Shown here piece after piece: positions 43,156 through 53,132 of a stretch of DNA of 64,000 bases. Numbering within the stretch: the first letter of the stretch is position 1; each line of letters starts with the position of its first letter. The stretch comes from DASUBV01 sp963725175 (lineage in GTDB: Bacteria; Actinomycetota; Actinomycetes; Streptosporangiales; Streptosporangiaceae): positions 2,852,001-2,916,000 of the forward strand of contig CAVRXH010000006.1 of NCBI GenBank assembly GCA_963725175.1, in the 5' to 3' direction. Both the position numbers and the translations under genes were made by a program. A model generated the notes under the pieces. The model searched no databases, was not told where the DNA came from, and saw only the letters and a program-made list of their open reading frames with translations.

Positions 43156-44089
43156 CGTGCTGGCCATCGGCCGCGTCGGGGTGGACATCTACCCGCTGCA
43201 GACCGGAGTCGGCCTCGCCGAGGTGCAGACCTTCCAGAAGTTCCTGGGCGGCAGCGCGACCAACGTGACGGTCGCGGCGGCGCGGCACGGCCGGCGGTCC
43301 GCCGTGATCACCAGGACCGGCGATGACCCGTTCGGCCATTTCGTGCACACGGCCCTGCGCGGGTTCGGCGTGGACGACCGGTTCGTCACCGCCGTGCCCG
43401 GCCTGCCGACGCCGGTGACCTTCTGCGAGCTGTTTCCGCCCGACAGCTTCCCGATCTGGTTCTACCGCTACCCGAAGGCACCTGACCTGGAGATCGATCC
43501 CGGCGAGATCCCCGCCCGCGCGGTCGCGTCGGCGGGGATCTTCTGGGCGACGGGCACCGGCCTGTCGGCGGAGCCCAGCCGCGCCGCCCACTTCGCCGCC
43601 TGGCAGGCCCGCGGCCGGGCGCCGCTCACCGTGCTTGACCTGGACTACCGGCCGGTCTTCTGGGACAGCGCGCAGTCGGCGGGCGAGCAGTTGCGGGCAG
43701 CGCTCGCGCAGGTCACCGTCGCGGTCGGCAACCTCGACGAGTGCGCGACCGCCGTCGGGACCGCGGATCCGCAGGCCGCCGCGGCGGCGCTGCTCGACCT
43801 CGGCGTGCAGCTGGCCGTCATCAAGCAGGGACCGCGCGGCGTCTTCGCGCGCAGCCGGGACGAGACGGTGACCGAGCCGCCGATCGCGGTAGACGTGGTG
43901 AACGGTCTTGGGGCGGGCGACGGGTTCGGCGGCGCGCTGTGCCACGGGCTGCTGGCCGGCTGGCCGCTGGCCCGGACGATCCGGTTCGCCAACGCGGCCG
44001 GGGCGATGGTCGCGGCCCGGCTGGAATGCTCATCGGCCATGCCGACGTCCGCCGAGGTCGAGCGGTTCCTGGAGGAATCTCATGCGTGA
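43130..44089 (+). CDS. iolC: 5-dehydro-2-deoxygluconokinase (PfkB family)
   Basis: A 319-aa kinase from GTG 43130, with GGAGG at ideal spacing. It has the PfkB start YDVLAIGRVGVDIYPLQTGVGLAEVQTFQKFLGGSATNVTVAAARHG, the signature VNGLGAGDGFGGALCHGLL with the catalytic Asp, and LDLDYRPVFWDS typical of IolC. It phosphorylates 5-dehydro-2-deoxy-D-gluconate. The stop overlaps the next start by 8 nt. Confidence 0.92.
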   Translation: MSSLRPAYDVLAIGRVGVDIYPLQTGVGLAEVQTFQKFLGGSATNVTVAAARHGRRSAVITRTGDDPFGHFVHTALRGFGVDDRFVTAVPGLPTPVTFCELFPPDSFPIWFYRYPKAPDLEIDPGEIPARAVASAGIFWATGTGLSAEPSRAAHFAAWQARGRAPLTVLDLDYRPVFWDSAQSAGEQLRAALAQVTVAVGNLDECATAVGTADPQAAAAALLDLGVQLAVIKQGPRGVFARSRDETVTEPPIAVDVVNGLGAGDGFGGALCHGLLAGWPLARTIRFANAAGAMVAARLECSSAMPTSAEVERFLEESHA

Positions 44090-44978
44090 CGAGCGGTTCG
44101 AGCAGCTCCGCGAGCTGCGGGCGACCAGGCCGGAACTGGTCGCCGTCCGGGCCGCCGCGCGCAGGCGCCGTCCGCTGCTCGGGAATGATGGCCGGCTGAT
44201 GATCGTCGCCGCCGACCACCCGGCCCGCGGCGCGCTCGGGGTCCGCGGCGATGACAGCGCGATGGCCAACCGGTACGACCTCCTCGATCGCCTGCTCACG
44301 GCGCTGAGCAGGCCGGGTGTGGACGGGCTGCTGGCCACCGCCGACGTCACCGAGGACCTGCTGCTGCTCGGCGCCCTGGATGACAAGATCGTCATCGGGT
44401 CCATGAACAGAGGCGGGCTTCAGGGCACCACGTTCGAGCTGGATGACCGGTTCACCGCCTACGACACGGCGACGATCGAGGCGATGGGACTGGACGGCGG
44501 CAAGATGCTCACCCGCATCGACACGACCGACCCGGCCACCGTGGTCACCCTGGAGGCGGCCGGCCGGGCGGTCACCGAGCTGGGCTCCCGGCGGCTCGTC
44601 GCGATGCTGGAGCCGTTTATCTGCCGGCGGGTCGACGGGCGGGTGGTGAACGACCTGTCGGCTCAGGCGGTCACCCGCTCGGTGGCCATTGCCGCTGGCC
44701 TGGGCGCGACGAGCAGCTATAGCTGGCTCAAGCTGCCGGTGATCGACGGCATGGAGCAGGTGATGGCCGCGACCACCCTGCCCACGCTGCTGCTCGGCGG
44801 CGACCCGGACGGCCCCGCCGAGGAGACCTACGCCCGGTGGGCCGCCGCGCTCGCGCTGCCCGGCGTACGCGGGTTCGTGATCGGCCGGGCCCTGCTCTAC
44901 CCGGCGGACGGGGACGTGGCCGGCGCGGTGGACGCGGTCTCCGCGCTGGTCCACGACATCCCGGCGGTCCATCCGTGA
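44082..44978 (+). CDS. Cgl0159-type TIM-barrel protein, probable aldolase
   Basis: A 298-aa protein of the FbaB/LacD-like barrel group that accompanies iolC in actinobacteria. MIVAADHPARGALGV, DGLLATADVTEDLLLLGALDDKIVIGSMNRGG, KMLTRIDTTDPATV and SSYSWLKLPVIDGMEQVMAAT are the conserved blocks; the Lys of WLKLP is a candidate Schiff-base residue. It could cleave 5-dehydro-2-deoxygluconate 6-phosphate into DHAP and malonate semialdehyde, the job of IolJ, since no iolJ is present. That role is inferred. Start ATG 44082, behind GGAGGAATCTC. Confidence 0.82.
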   Translation: MRDERFEQLRELRATRPELVAVRAAARRRRPLLGNDGRLMIVAADHPARGALGVRGDDSAMANRYDLLDRLLTALSRPGVDGLLATADVTEDLLLLGALDDKIVIGSMNRGGLQGTTFELDDRFTAYDTATIEAMGLDGGKMLTRIDTTDPATVVTLEAAGRAVTELGSRRLVAMLEPFICRRVDGRVVNDLSAQAVTRSVAIAAGLGATSSYSWLKLPVIDGMEQVMAATTLPTLLLGGDPDGPAEETYARWAAALALPGVRGFVIGRALLYPADGDVAGAVDAVSALVHDIPAVHP

Positions 44979-44984
44979 GCCTCG

Positions 44985-45853
44985 GTGAGCTGGCACCTGC
45001 CGGCCGGCCACGCCGGCGGCGGCCCGGAGCTGGTCACCGTCACCCCGGAGCGGGCCGGCTGGGGCTTCAGCGGCCTGACGGTGGTCACGCTTGAGCCCGG
45101 CATGACCTACCAGCGCGCGGCCAGCGAGGACGAGGTGCTGGTGCTGCCGCTCGCCGGGTCCTGCGTCGTCGACTCCCCGGCGGGCCGGGCCGAGCTGGCC
45201 GGGCGCAGCGGGGTCTTCGCGGCGGTGAGCGACTGCGCGTACGTGCCCAGGGACGCCGGCCTGTCGCTGCACGCACCGGAAGGCGGCCGGTTCGCCCTGG
45301 CCAGCGCGCGGGCGCGGCGCCGGCTGCCGTTCCGCCGCGTCGGAGCCGCCGAGGTCCAGGTCGAGCTGCGCGGCCGGGGCAGTTGCTCCCGGCAGGTCAA
45401 CAACTTCGGCACGCCGGACGTGCTGGCGGCCGACCGGCTCATCGCCTGCGAGGTGCTCACCCCCGGCGGCAACTGGTCGTCTTACCCGCCGCACAAGCAC
45501 GATGAGGACCGGCCGGGGGAAAGCGTGCTGGAGGAGATCTACTACTTCGAGGTCGGAACGGGGCCGCGCGGTCAGGCGGGCCTGGCCTACCAGCGGGTCT
45601 ACGGCACCCCGGACCGGCCGGCCGACGTGCTGGCCGAGGTTCGCAGCGGCGACGTGGTGCTCATTCCGCACGGCTGGCACGGCCCGGCCATGGCCGCTCC
45701 CGGTTACGACCTGTACTACCTGAACGTCATGGCGGGGCCGGGCGCGCGGGAGTGGCTGATCTGCGATGACCCCGAGCATGCCTGGGTACGGGAGCAGTGG
45801 GCCGGCCAGCCCGCCGACCCGCGGCTGCCGATGACCGGCCCGGAGGGCGGGCG

Positions 45854-45857
<4 letters not shown>
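44985..45857 (+). CDS. iolB: 5-deoxy-glucuronate isomerase
   Basis: A 290-aa double-cupin isomerase starts at GTG 44985, 6 nt after the previous stop. The metal-binding segment is SYPPHKHDEDRPGESVLEEIYYFEV with His, His and Glu; the second His set is VLIPHGWHGPAMAAPGYDLYYLNVMAGP, the family signature. It converts 5-deoxy-D-glucuronate to 5-dehydro-2-deoxygluconate. Its stop overlaps the iolD start by ATGA. Confidence 0.94.
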
Positions 45858-47725
<1,868 letters not shown>

Positions 47726-47805
47726 GGCTCACGGACGGCTTGCCCTCCATCCCATCTGCACGTGACCAGCGGCTTCCCGCCATGCGGAAGCGCTTGGATC
47801 AGCGC

Positions 47806-47819
47806 CAGGTCATGACCTG
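47806..47819. promoter_or_regulatory. 14-bp perfect palindrome CAGGTCATGACCTG after iolD
   Basis: It lies in the 169-nt gap between iolD and the convergent ATPase gene. With no loop it suits a DNA-binding site better than a terminator. Its role is unknown. Confidence 0.4.
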
Positions 47820-47894
47820 AACCGCCAGCGTGATCGACGTGGCCCATCACTGGTGACCGCCGCGCGGGCAGAAACGCGCCGCGGGCGCTGAGCG

Positions 47895-48431
47895 TCAGCG
47901 CGCCGCCGGCATGGTGAACTCGGCCCAGACGACCTTGCCCTGGCTGGCCCTGGGCACGTATCCCCAGTAGTCGCTGAGGCCGGCAACGATGTGCAGGCCC
48001 CGGCCGCTCTCGCCCAGTCGGCCCGGCGGCTGCGGGACCGGCGGTGCCGTGCTCGGATCGGACACGGCGCACAGGACGATGCCGGGCCGCGCCTGGAGCA
48101 GTCCGACCTGGACCGGCCAGCCCGCCTCGCGGGGAGCGGTGTGACTCTGCGCGTTCGTCAGCAGCTCGGTCACCACGACGGCGACGTCATCCTGACTAGC
48201 CTCCAGCTTCCACCGGCCGAGGATGACCCTGGTGAACTCACGGGCCCTGGCGACCGCGGCGGGGGTCCTGGCGGCGATCCGGGTAGCGATCCGGACCTCG
48301 TGCGGGCTGGCGGCCGGGATGCCCGGCGTGGCCATGGAACGACGGCGGGCCGCCATGTCAGCGGCTAAGGCCAGCCAGGGCCAGGAAGTGCTGCCGGTCT
48401 CAGCCGCTGCCGGCAGGCGCGTGCTGGTCAT
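47895..48431 (-). CDS. GHKL ATPase, anti-sigma-factor kinase type (RsbW/SpoIIAB-like)
   Basis: A 178-aa protein from ATG 48431 (MTSTRLPAAAE); ATG further inside (MATPGIPAAS) is possible. The N-box is VVVTELLTNAQSH, the G1 box LCAVSDPSTAPP and the G2 box GRGLHIVAGLSDYWG, all of the HATPase_c_2 family. Streptomyces have many such single-domain ATPases acting as anti-sigma factors or signalling helpers. The SpoIIE-type phosphatase at the left end has the same domain fused. The partner sigma factor is not in the window. Confidence 0.87.
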   Translation of the reverse strand: MTSTRLPAAAETGSTSWPWLALAADMAARRRSMATPGIPAASPHEVRIATRIAARTPAAVARAREFTRVILGRWKLEASQDDVAVVVTELLTNAQSHTAPREAGWPVQVGLLQARPGIVLCAVSDPSTAPPVPQPPGRLGESGRGLHIVAGLSDYWGYVPRASQGKVVWAEFTMPAAR

Positions 48432-48589
48432 AGTGACAACGAGCGCGGCCTTGTGCCGATCGGGAGCGAGGCGTCCACTCCGGCCATCCTTCCCCACGAC
48501 CCCGCCGTGCGCAATTGGCAGTTGTGCCGGGACCAGGGACATGAACCGGGCGGTGTTTGATCACCTGACCTGCGGGCAATGGAGCCGTC

Positions 48590-48961
48590 ATGGGATTGCC
48601 GGCGGGCCAGCAGCGAGTGCTGGACGGGATGGAACGGGCTCTGCAGGCATGCGAGCCCAAGCTGACCGCGATGTTCGCGATCTTCGCCAGGCTGACCAAG
48701 GATGAGACCACGCCGCGGATCGAGGCGCTGGACGGCCGCTGGTTCTCCCGTGACCGCATTCGCTGGCAGGCCGCCGGGCACCGGGGCACCGCCGCGAGAA
48801 TCGTGCTCATCCCCGTCCTGCTCGCCTCGGTCGTCGCGGTGATCGTTCTCGGCGGGCTCACCACCCCGGCCGGCCGGGCCTGTAACCTCGTCCGCCAGAG
48901 CGCCGCAGCCGCTCCGGCAGCCCGCGCCTGGATCTGCCCGGCCGCGGCTGCCCATCACTAG
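48590..48961 (+). CDS. DUF3040-like membrane protein
   Basis: A 123-aa protein from ATG 48590 with an N-terminal soluble part LPAGQQRVLDGMERALQACEPKLTAMFAIFARLTKDE, typical of DUF3040, and one clear transmembrane helix (AARIVLIPVLLASVVAVIVLGGL, about residues 68-90). The C-terminus is Ala/Pro-rich with two Cys and is probably outside the cell. Function unknown. It lies between the ATPase gene and the biosynthetic cluster and belongs to neither by evidence. Confidence 0.72.
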   Translation: MGLPAGQQRVLDGMERALQACEPKLTAMFAIFARLTKDETTPRIEALDGRWFSRDRIRWQAAGHRGTAARIVLIPVLLASVVAVIVLGGLTTPAGRACNLVRQSAAAAPAARAWICPAAAAHH

Positions 48962-49173
48962 CGGTCTCGGCTAGTCATCGGGGGTCTCGGCTAGCGCCAC
49001 CGACCTGAGCGGCGCGCTCCCCCGCCTGGCTTCGCCCACGTCGCATGGCCGGCCCCGCGGATGGCCCTTTGGAGGCACTGCGGATCATCCTTCAGGAACA
49101 TAGATCTTGAGTTCTGGGCCACCCCGATGTTGCATATGTACCAGAGCGGCCGTTGAGAGGGTGAATTTAACTT

Positions 49174-49941
49174 ATGGTGGATTTTAGGCTTCTTGGGCCA
49201 TTTGAGGTCATCCACGATGGTGCCCGCTGCCTGCTGACCACGCCGAAGGTCCGGCAGGTCTTGGCCTTGCTGCTCCTCCAGGCCAACCAGGTCGTCCGGA
49301 TCGAGACCCTCATCGAGGAACTCTGGGGAGACAATCCGCCCCGCAGCGCGACCACGATCGTCCAGACCTACATCTGCCAGTTGCGCAAGTTCTTCCAGCA
49401 GGTCGGGCTGGTGCCCGGCGACACCGACGGCCTGGTAACGCACGCGCACGGCTACGTCCTGCTGACTGACCCTGCCCGCATCGACGCGAACCTGTTCGAG
49501 GCGGCTGTCACCCGAGCATGCCAGCAGATCGAGGGCGGGGATGCCGCGACCGCGAAGAAGGACATCGGCGAGGCCCTGGCCCGCTGGCATGGCTCGCCAT
49601 TGGTCAACGTGAGCTGCGGCCGGTTCCTTGACGCTCACCGCGCCTACCTGGATGAGGTGCACGTTCACGCCCAGGAGCTGTACATCCGCACCGCCCTGCT
49701 GCTCGGCCAGCACCGGGAGATGGTCGCGCAGCTACGCGGCCTGGTCGCGGCCTATCCCTACCACGAGTGGTTTCACGCCAGGCTGATCGAGACGCTGCAC
49801 CTCTCCGGCCGGCGCAGCGAGGCACTGCAGGCGTACGAGAATCTGCGACAGGTGCTATATGCCGACCTCGGCCTGGATCCCTCGCCGGAGGTCAGCGGTC
49901 TGCAGCTGGCCGTTCTCCGCGCATCTTCCGCGGCCTGCTGA
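49174..49941 (+). CDS. SARP-family cluster regulator
   Basis: A 255-aa Streptomyces antibiotic regulatory protein: DFRLLGPFEVIHDGARCLLTTPKVRQVLALLLLQANQVVRIETLIEELWGDNPPRSATTIVQTYICQLRKFF is the OmpR-type DNA-binding domain; the bacterial activation domain follows (DANLFEAAVTRACQQIEGGDA, AQLRGLVAAYPYHEWFHARLIETLHLSGRRSEALQAYENLR). It lacks NB-ARC and TPR parts, so it is a short pathway activator. The first codons and the upstream sequence are unusually AT-rich. It stands at the left edge of the biosynthetic cluster and is its likely activator. Confidence 0.93.
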   Translation: MVDFRLLGPFEVIHDGARCLLTTPKVRQVLALLLLQANQVVRIETLIEELWGDNPPRSATTIVQTYICQLRKFFQQVGLVPGDTDGLVTHAHGYVLLTDPARIDANLFEAAVTRACQQIEGGDAATAKKDIGEALARWHGSPLVNVSCGRFLDAHRAYLDEVHVHAQELYIRTALLLGQHREMVAQLRGLVAAYPYHEWFHARLIETLHLSGRRSEALQAYENLRQVLYADLGLDPSPEVSGLQLAVLRASSAAC

Positions 49942-50105
49942 CCAGCCGCCGGCGCTGGCCCCGCGGGGTGACCACTGCCGGAATGGCCATTGCGCCACCC
50001 CCGGGTGCGCGCGAAAGGTGCGGAAAATTGATACTTGTGACGCGATGGTAGGTCATAGCGGAGCCTTAGACGACAGAGCGACGTCATCACGGACAGGGTC
50101 GGGCA

Positions 50106-53000
50106 TTGACCGGCACTGAGCGGCAGCTCGGCAGCCCGGCCGGGACCCTGCTGGAACGCGGCGATGAACTGGCCTTACTCCGCGAGATCCTGACCGCCGC
50201 AGGCCCGCAGGCCGCCACGCCGGTGCTGATCGAGGGCGAGCCCGGATCAGGCAAGAGTGCCCTGCTGCAGGGGGCGCTGCGGCTAGCCCGAGGCGCCGGG
50301 GCTTTCGTGTGCGACGCCTACGGCAGCGAGCTGGAGCGGGAATTCCCGTTCGGAGTGGTACGGCAGCTGTTCGAGCCTCCGCTGATCGCGCTCGGCCTGG
50401 GCGGAACCGGTGGTGACGCGCTCCGCGACGATGGCGGCGCCGTGCCGGGTGAGCTGCCAGGGCTGCCGCCCGGCGCGAGGGCCGGGATGGCCGCGGTGGT
50501 ACCGGTCCAGCCCGGTGTCCTGGAGGAGATGGCCGGCTTCGTGCAGCGTCTGCTGCTGGCTGGGCCGCGACGGGTGCCGGCCGTCATCGCTGTCGATGAT
50601 CTCGGCTACTCCGACATGCCGAGCCTGTGCGTCCTGTCGCACGCCATCCGGCGGCTGCACGGGCTGCCGGTAGTCTTCCTGGCCACGACCACCCTCGGCG
50701 AGGAACTGCCCGATCCCGCACTCGCCGCCGCGCTCAGCGACTTCCCGGCATGGCAGCGGATCGGCCTGCGTCGCCTCAGCCTGAACGGCAGCTCCGCGCT
50801 GCTGGCCGGGCAGCTCAGGAAGGAGGTAGCTCCCTCCCTCGCCGCCGAGGCCTTCGCCGCTACCGGCGGCAACCCCTTCTACCTGACGGAGCTGGCGAAG
50901 CAGCTGGCCGCCGACGAGACGGCGCCCGTCGCCGGCCGGGTGCCTGCCATCGGCCCGCGGCGCGTCGCCAGGACCGTCCTGGCGCGCCTGGCCCGGCAGT
51001 CACCCGCCGCGGCCAGGGTCGCGGAGACCATTGCCATCCTGGAGGACAGCACCGACCTGAGCCTGATCGGTGACATGTGCGGACTGGATGAGCGGACCGT
51101 CGCCGACGCCCTCGACCTGCTGGACGCCGCGCGGTTGCGCCGGCCGGTCCCGCCCGCCGGGCTCACGCCGCCAATCGTGCAATCGGCGCTGTACAAGAGC
51201 ATTCCCGCCGCCAAGCGCAGCGCGGCGCACCGGCGCGCCGCGGAACTGTCCGCGCAGGCCGGCCTGGCGCCGGAGGTGATCGCCCGGCACCTGATCGCCA
51301 CGCTGCCGGCCGCCGACCCGTGGGTGGCTCGGGAACTGCTGGCCGCCGCGCGCACCGCGGCCCGGCGCGGCGAGGGTGAACTGGCCGTCCGCTGCCTGCG
51401 CCGGGCACGTCGCGAGGTCCCGCCCGGCGGACTCGACGTGGCGACGCTCATCGAGTTCTGCGACGTCGAGCTGCTGGTCGACCCGGACCAGGCCATCCGC
51501 GACCTGCGGGCCGGCCTGGCGGCTACCTCTGACGCGTGCCGCCAGGCGCGGATCTCGCTCTCGCTCGCCGCCGCGCTTGAGCGGGTGGCGGAGGGCGATC
51601 AGGCTCGCGCGGTCCTGGAGGAAGCCCGGCTGGCGCTGACCCGCGGCGGCCTCGCCGACGTCTCGCCGGAACCGGCCGCGCAGCAGCTCCGCCGAGAGAT
51701 CAGCGACCGGCTGCTGCTCGCGGCACACGCCGGGCGGCAGTTCCCAGGGCGAGAGGTTGCCGGGCCGGCCTGGGCGCCTGGCCGGGGCGCCGACCGTCCC
51801 GGCATGGCGGACGAGCCGAGCGGGAGCGCCCTCGCCGTCGGAGCCCATCGGGCCGGGATGGCGGGCGCCGACGCGCCGTCCGTGGTTACCCGCGCGCGGC
51901 AGGCCCTGGACAAGCTCGGCCGTGGCGACGTCCCGTGGCTCGCGCTCATGTTCGCTCTGCAGCCGCTCATCTGGGCCGACGAGCTCGACGCCGCCGATGG
52001 CCACTGCGAGAGCATCCTGAACCAGCACCAGACCGGCACGCTGAGCCGGATGGTGGCGCTCGCGGTGCGGGCCGACATCGCCTACCGCCGCGGGCTGGCG
52101 ACGCGGGCCGGAAGCCTCGCGACGGCCGCGCTGCGCCTGGTTCCCCCAGCCGCGAAGGCCGCGGGCGCCGCAGGCCTCCCGCTCAGCGCGCTGCTGGAGG
52201 TGCTCGTCGAGCAGGGCCAGGTCGATGAGGCCGACCAGAAAATCCGGCAGCTGGGCTTCGACAGCGATATCCAGCAGTCCTGGCATGGCGCCCTCATCCT
52301 TGCTGCCAGGGCACGGGTGCGGGCCGCGCGCGGTGATGCCCGCGGCGCGCTTGGAGATCTGCTGAGCTGCGGAGAGCTGCTCAGCTCCTGGGACAGCGAT
52401 AATCCGGCGGTGCTGCCGTGGCGGTCCCGCGCGGCCCAGACCGCGCTGGTCCTCGGCGAAACCGGGCGCGCACTGCGGCTGGCTGAGGAGGAGGTCGAGC
52501 TGGCGCGGCGGTGGGGCGTGCCAGGCGCGCTGGCCGGCGCGCTGCGCGTGCACGGCCTGGCTGCTGGCGGGGAGACAGGGCTGAGCTCGCTCCAGGAGGC
52601 GGCCCGACTGCTTGAGCACTCGCCCCGCCGCCTGCTGCTCGGCCATACCCTGGTCGACCTCGGGGTCGCGCAGCGCCGCGCCAGTCGCAAGAGCACCTCA
52701 CGCGACGTGCTCCGCCGGGCCCTGCACCTGACCCAGGAACTGGACCTCCCGGTGCTGACCGACCGGGCGCGCCGCGAGCTCCTCGCCGCCGGGGCACGGC
52801 CCAGGCGCGTCTGGGAGTTCGGCCCCGGTGCCCTGACGCCGAGCGAGGAGCGTGTCGTCGGCCTGGCCGCGCGCGGCTACTCGAACCGGGAGATCGCGGC
52901 GACGCTATTCGTCACGCAGCGGACCGTGGAGGTCCACCTCACGCACGCCTTCCGCAAGCTGGGAGTCACCAGCCGGGTCGAGCTCACGACGCTGTCGTAG
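50106..53000 (+). CDS. LAL-type LuxR regulator with an in-frame TTA codon
   Basis: A 964-aa large ATP-binding LuxR regulator. The N-terminal AAA part has P-loop EGEPGSGKSALL (near residue 41) and Walker B VPAVIAVDDL; a TPR-like middle follows; the C-terminus is a LuxR helix-turn-helix, LTPSEERVVGLAARGYSNREIAATLFVTQRTVEVHLTHAFRKLGV. Start TTG 50106 keeps the family N-terminus LLERGDELALLREIL. Leu24 is encoded by TTA (50175-50177), the rare codon read by the bldA tRNA, so translation may depend on development. TTA codons typically mark cluster regulators in Streptomyces and relatives. Target promoters are presumably in the cluster. Confidence 0.9.
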   Translation: MTGTERQLGSPAGTLLERGDELALLREILTAAGPQAATPVLIEGEPGSGKSALLQGALRLARGAGAFVCDAYGSELEREFPFGVVRQLFEPPLIALGLGGTGGDALRDDGGAVPGELPGLPPGARAGMAAVVPVQPGVLEEMAGFVQRLLLAGPRRVPAVIAVDDLGYSDMPSLCVLSHAIRRLHGLPVVFLATTTLGEELPDPALAAALSDFPAWQRIGLRRLSLNGSSALLAGQLRKEVAPSLAAEAFAATGGNPFYLTELAKQLAADETAPVAGRVPAIGPRRVARTVLARLARQSPAAARVAETIAILEDSTDLSLIGDMCGLDERTVADALDLLDAARLRRPVPPAGLTPPIVQSALYKSIPAAKRSAAHRRAAELSAQAGLAPEVIARHLIATLPAADPWVARELLAAARTAARRGEGELAVRCLRRARREVPPGGLDVATLIEFCDVELLVDPDQAIRDLRAGLAATSDACRQARISLSLAAALERVAEGDQARAVLEEARLALTRGGLADVSPEPAAQQLRREISDRLLLAAHAGRQFPGREVAGPAWAPGRGADRPGMADEPSGSALAVGAHRAGMAGADAPSVVTRARQALDKLGRGDVPWLALMFALQPLIWADELDAADGHCESILNQHQTGTLSRMVALAVRADIAYRRGLATRAGSLATAALRLVPPAAKAAGAAGLPLSALLEVLVEQGQVDEADQKIRQLGFDSDIQQSWHGALILAARARVRAARGDARGALGDLLSCGELLSSWDSDNPAVLPWRSRAAQTALVLGETGRALRLAEEEVELARRWGVPGALAGALRVHGLAAGGETGLSSLQEAARLLEHSPRRLLLGHTLVDLGVAQRRASRKSTSRDVLRRALHLTQELDLPVLTDRARRELLAAGARPRRVWEFGPGALTPSEERVVGLAARGYSNREIAATLFVTQRTVEVHLTHAFRKLGVTSRVELTTLS

Positions 53001-53132
53001 CCCTGGTCGCCCGCGTCCTCCTGGAAGACTCCAGCGTGGCTCGAACGCGGGCAGGCAGCCTTGGCCTTGCGACCGGGCCGTCACCCGGACCAGCCGGGCT
53101 GCGCGCCCGCGACGGCCGGACCGGGAGGAGAT

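Noticed and set aside
51000..52646. A 548-codon open frame antisense to the LAL regulator
   Set aside because: Shadow of the LAL gene, without domain similarity.
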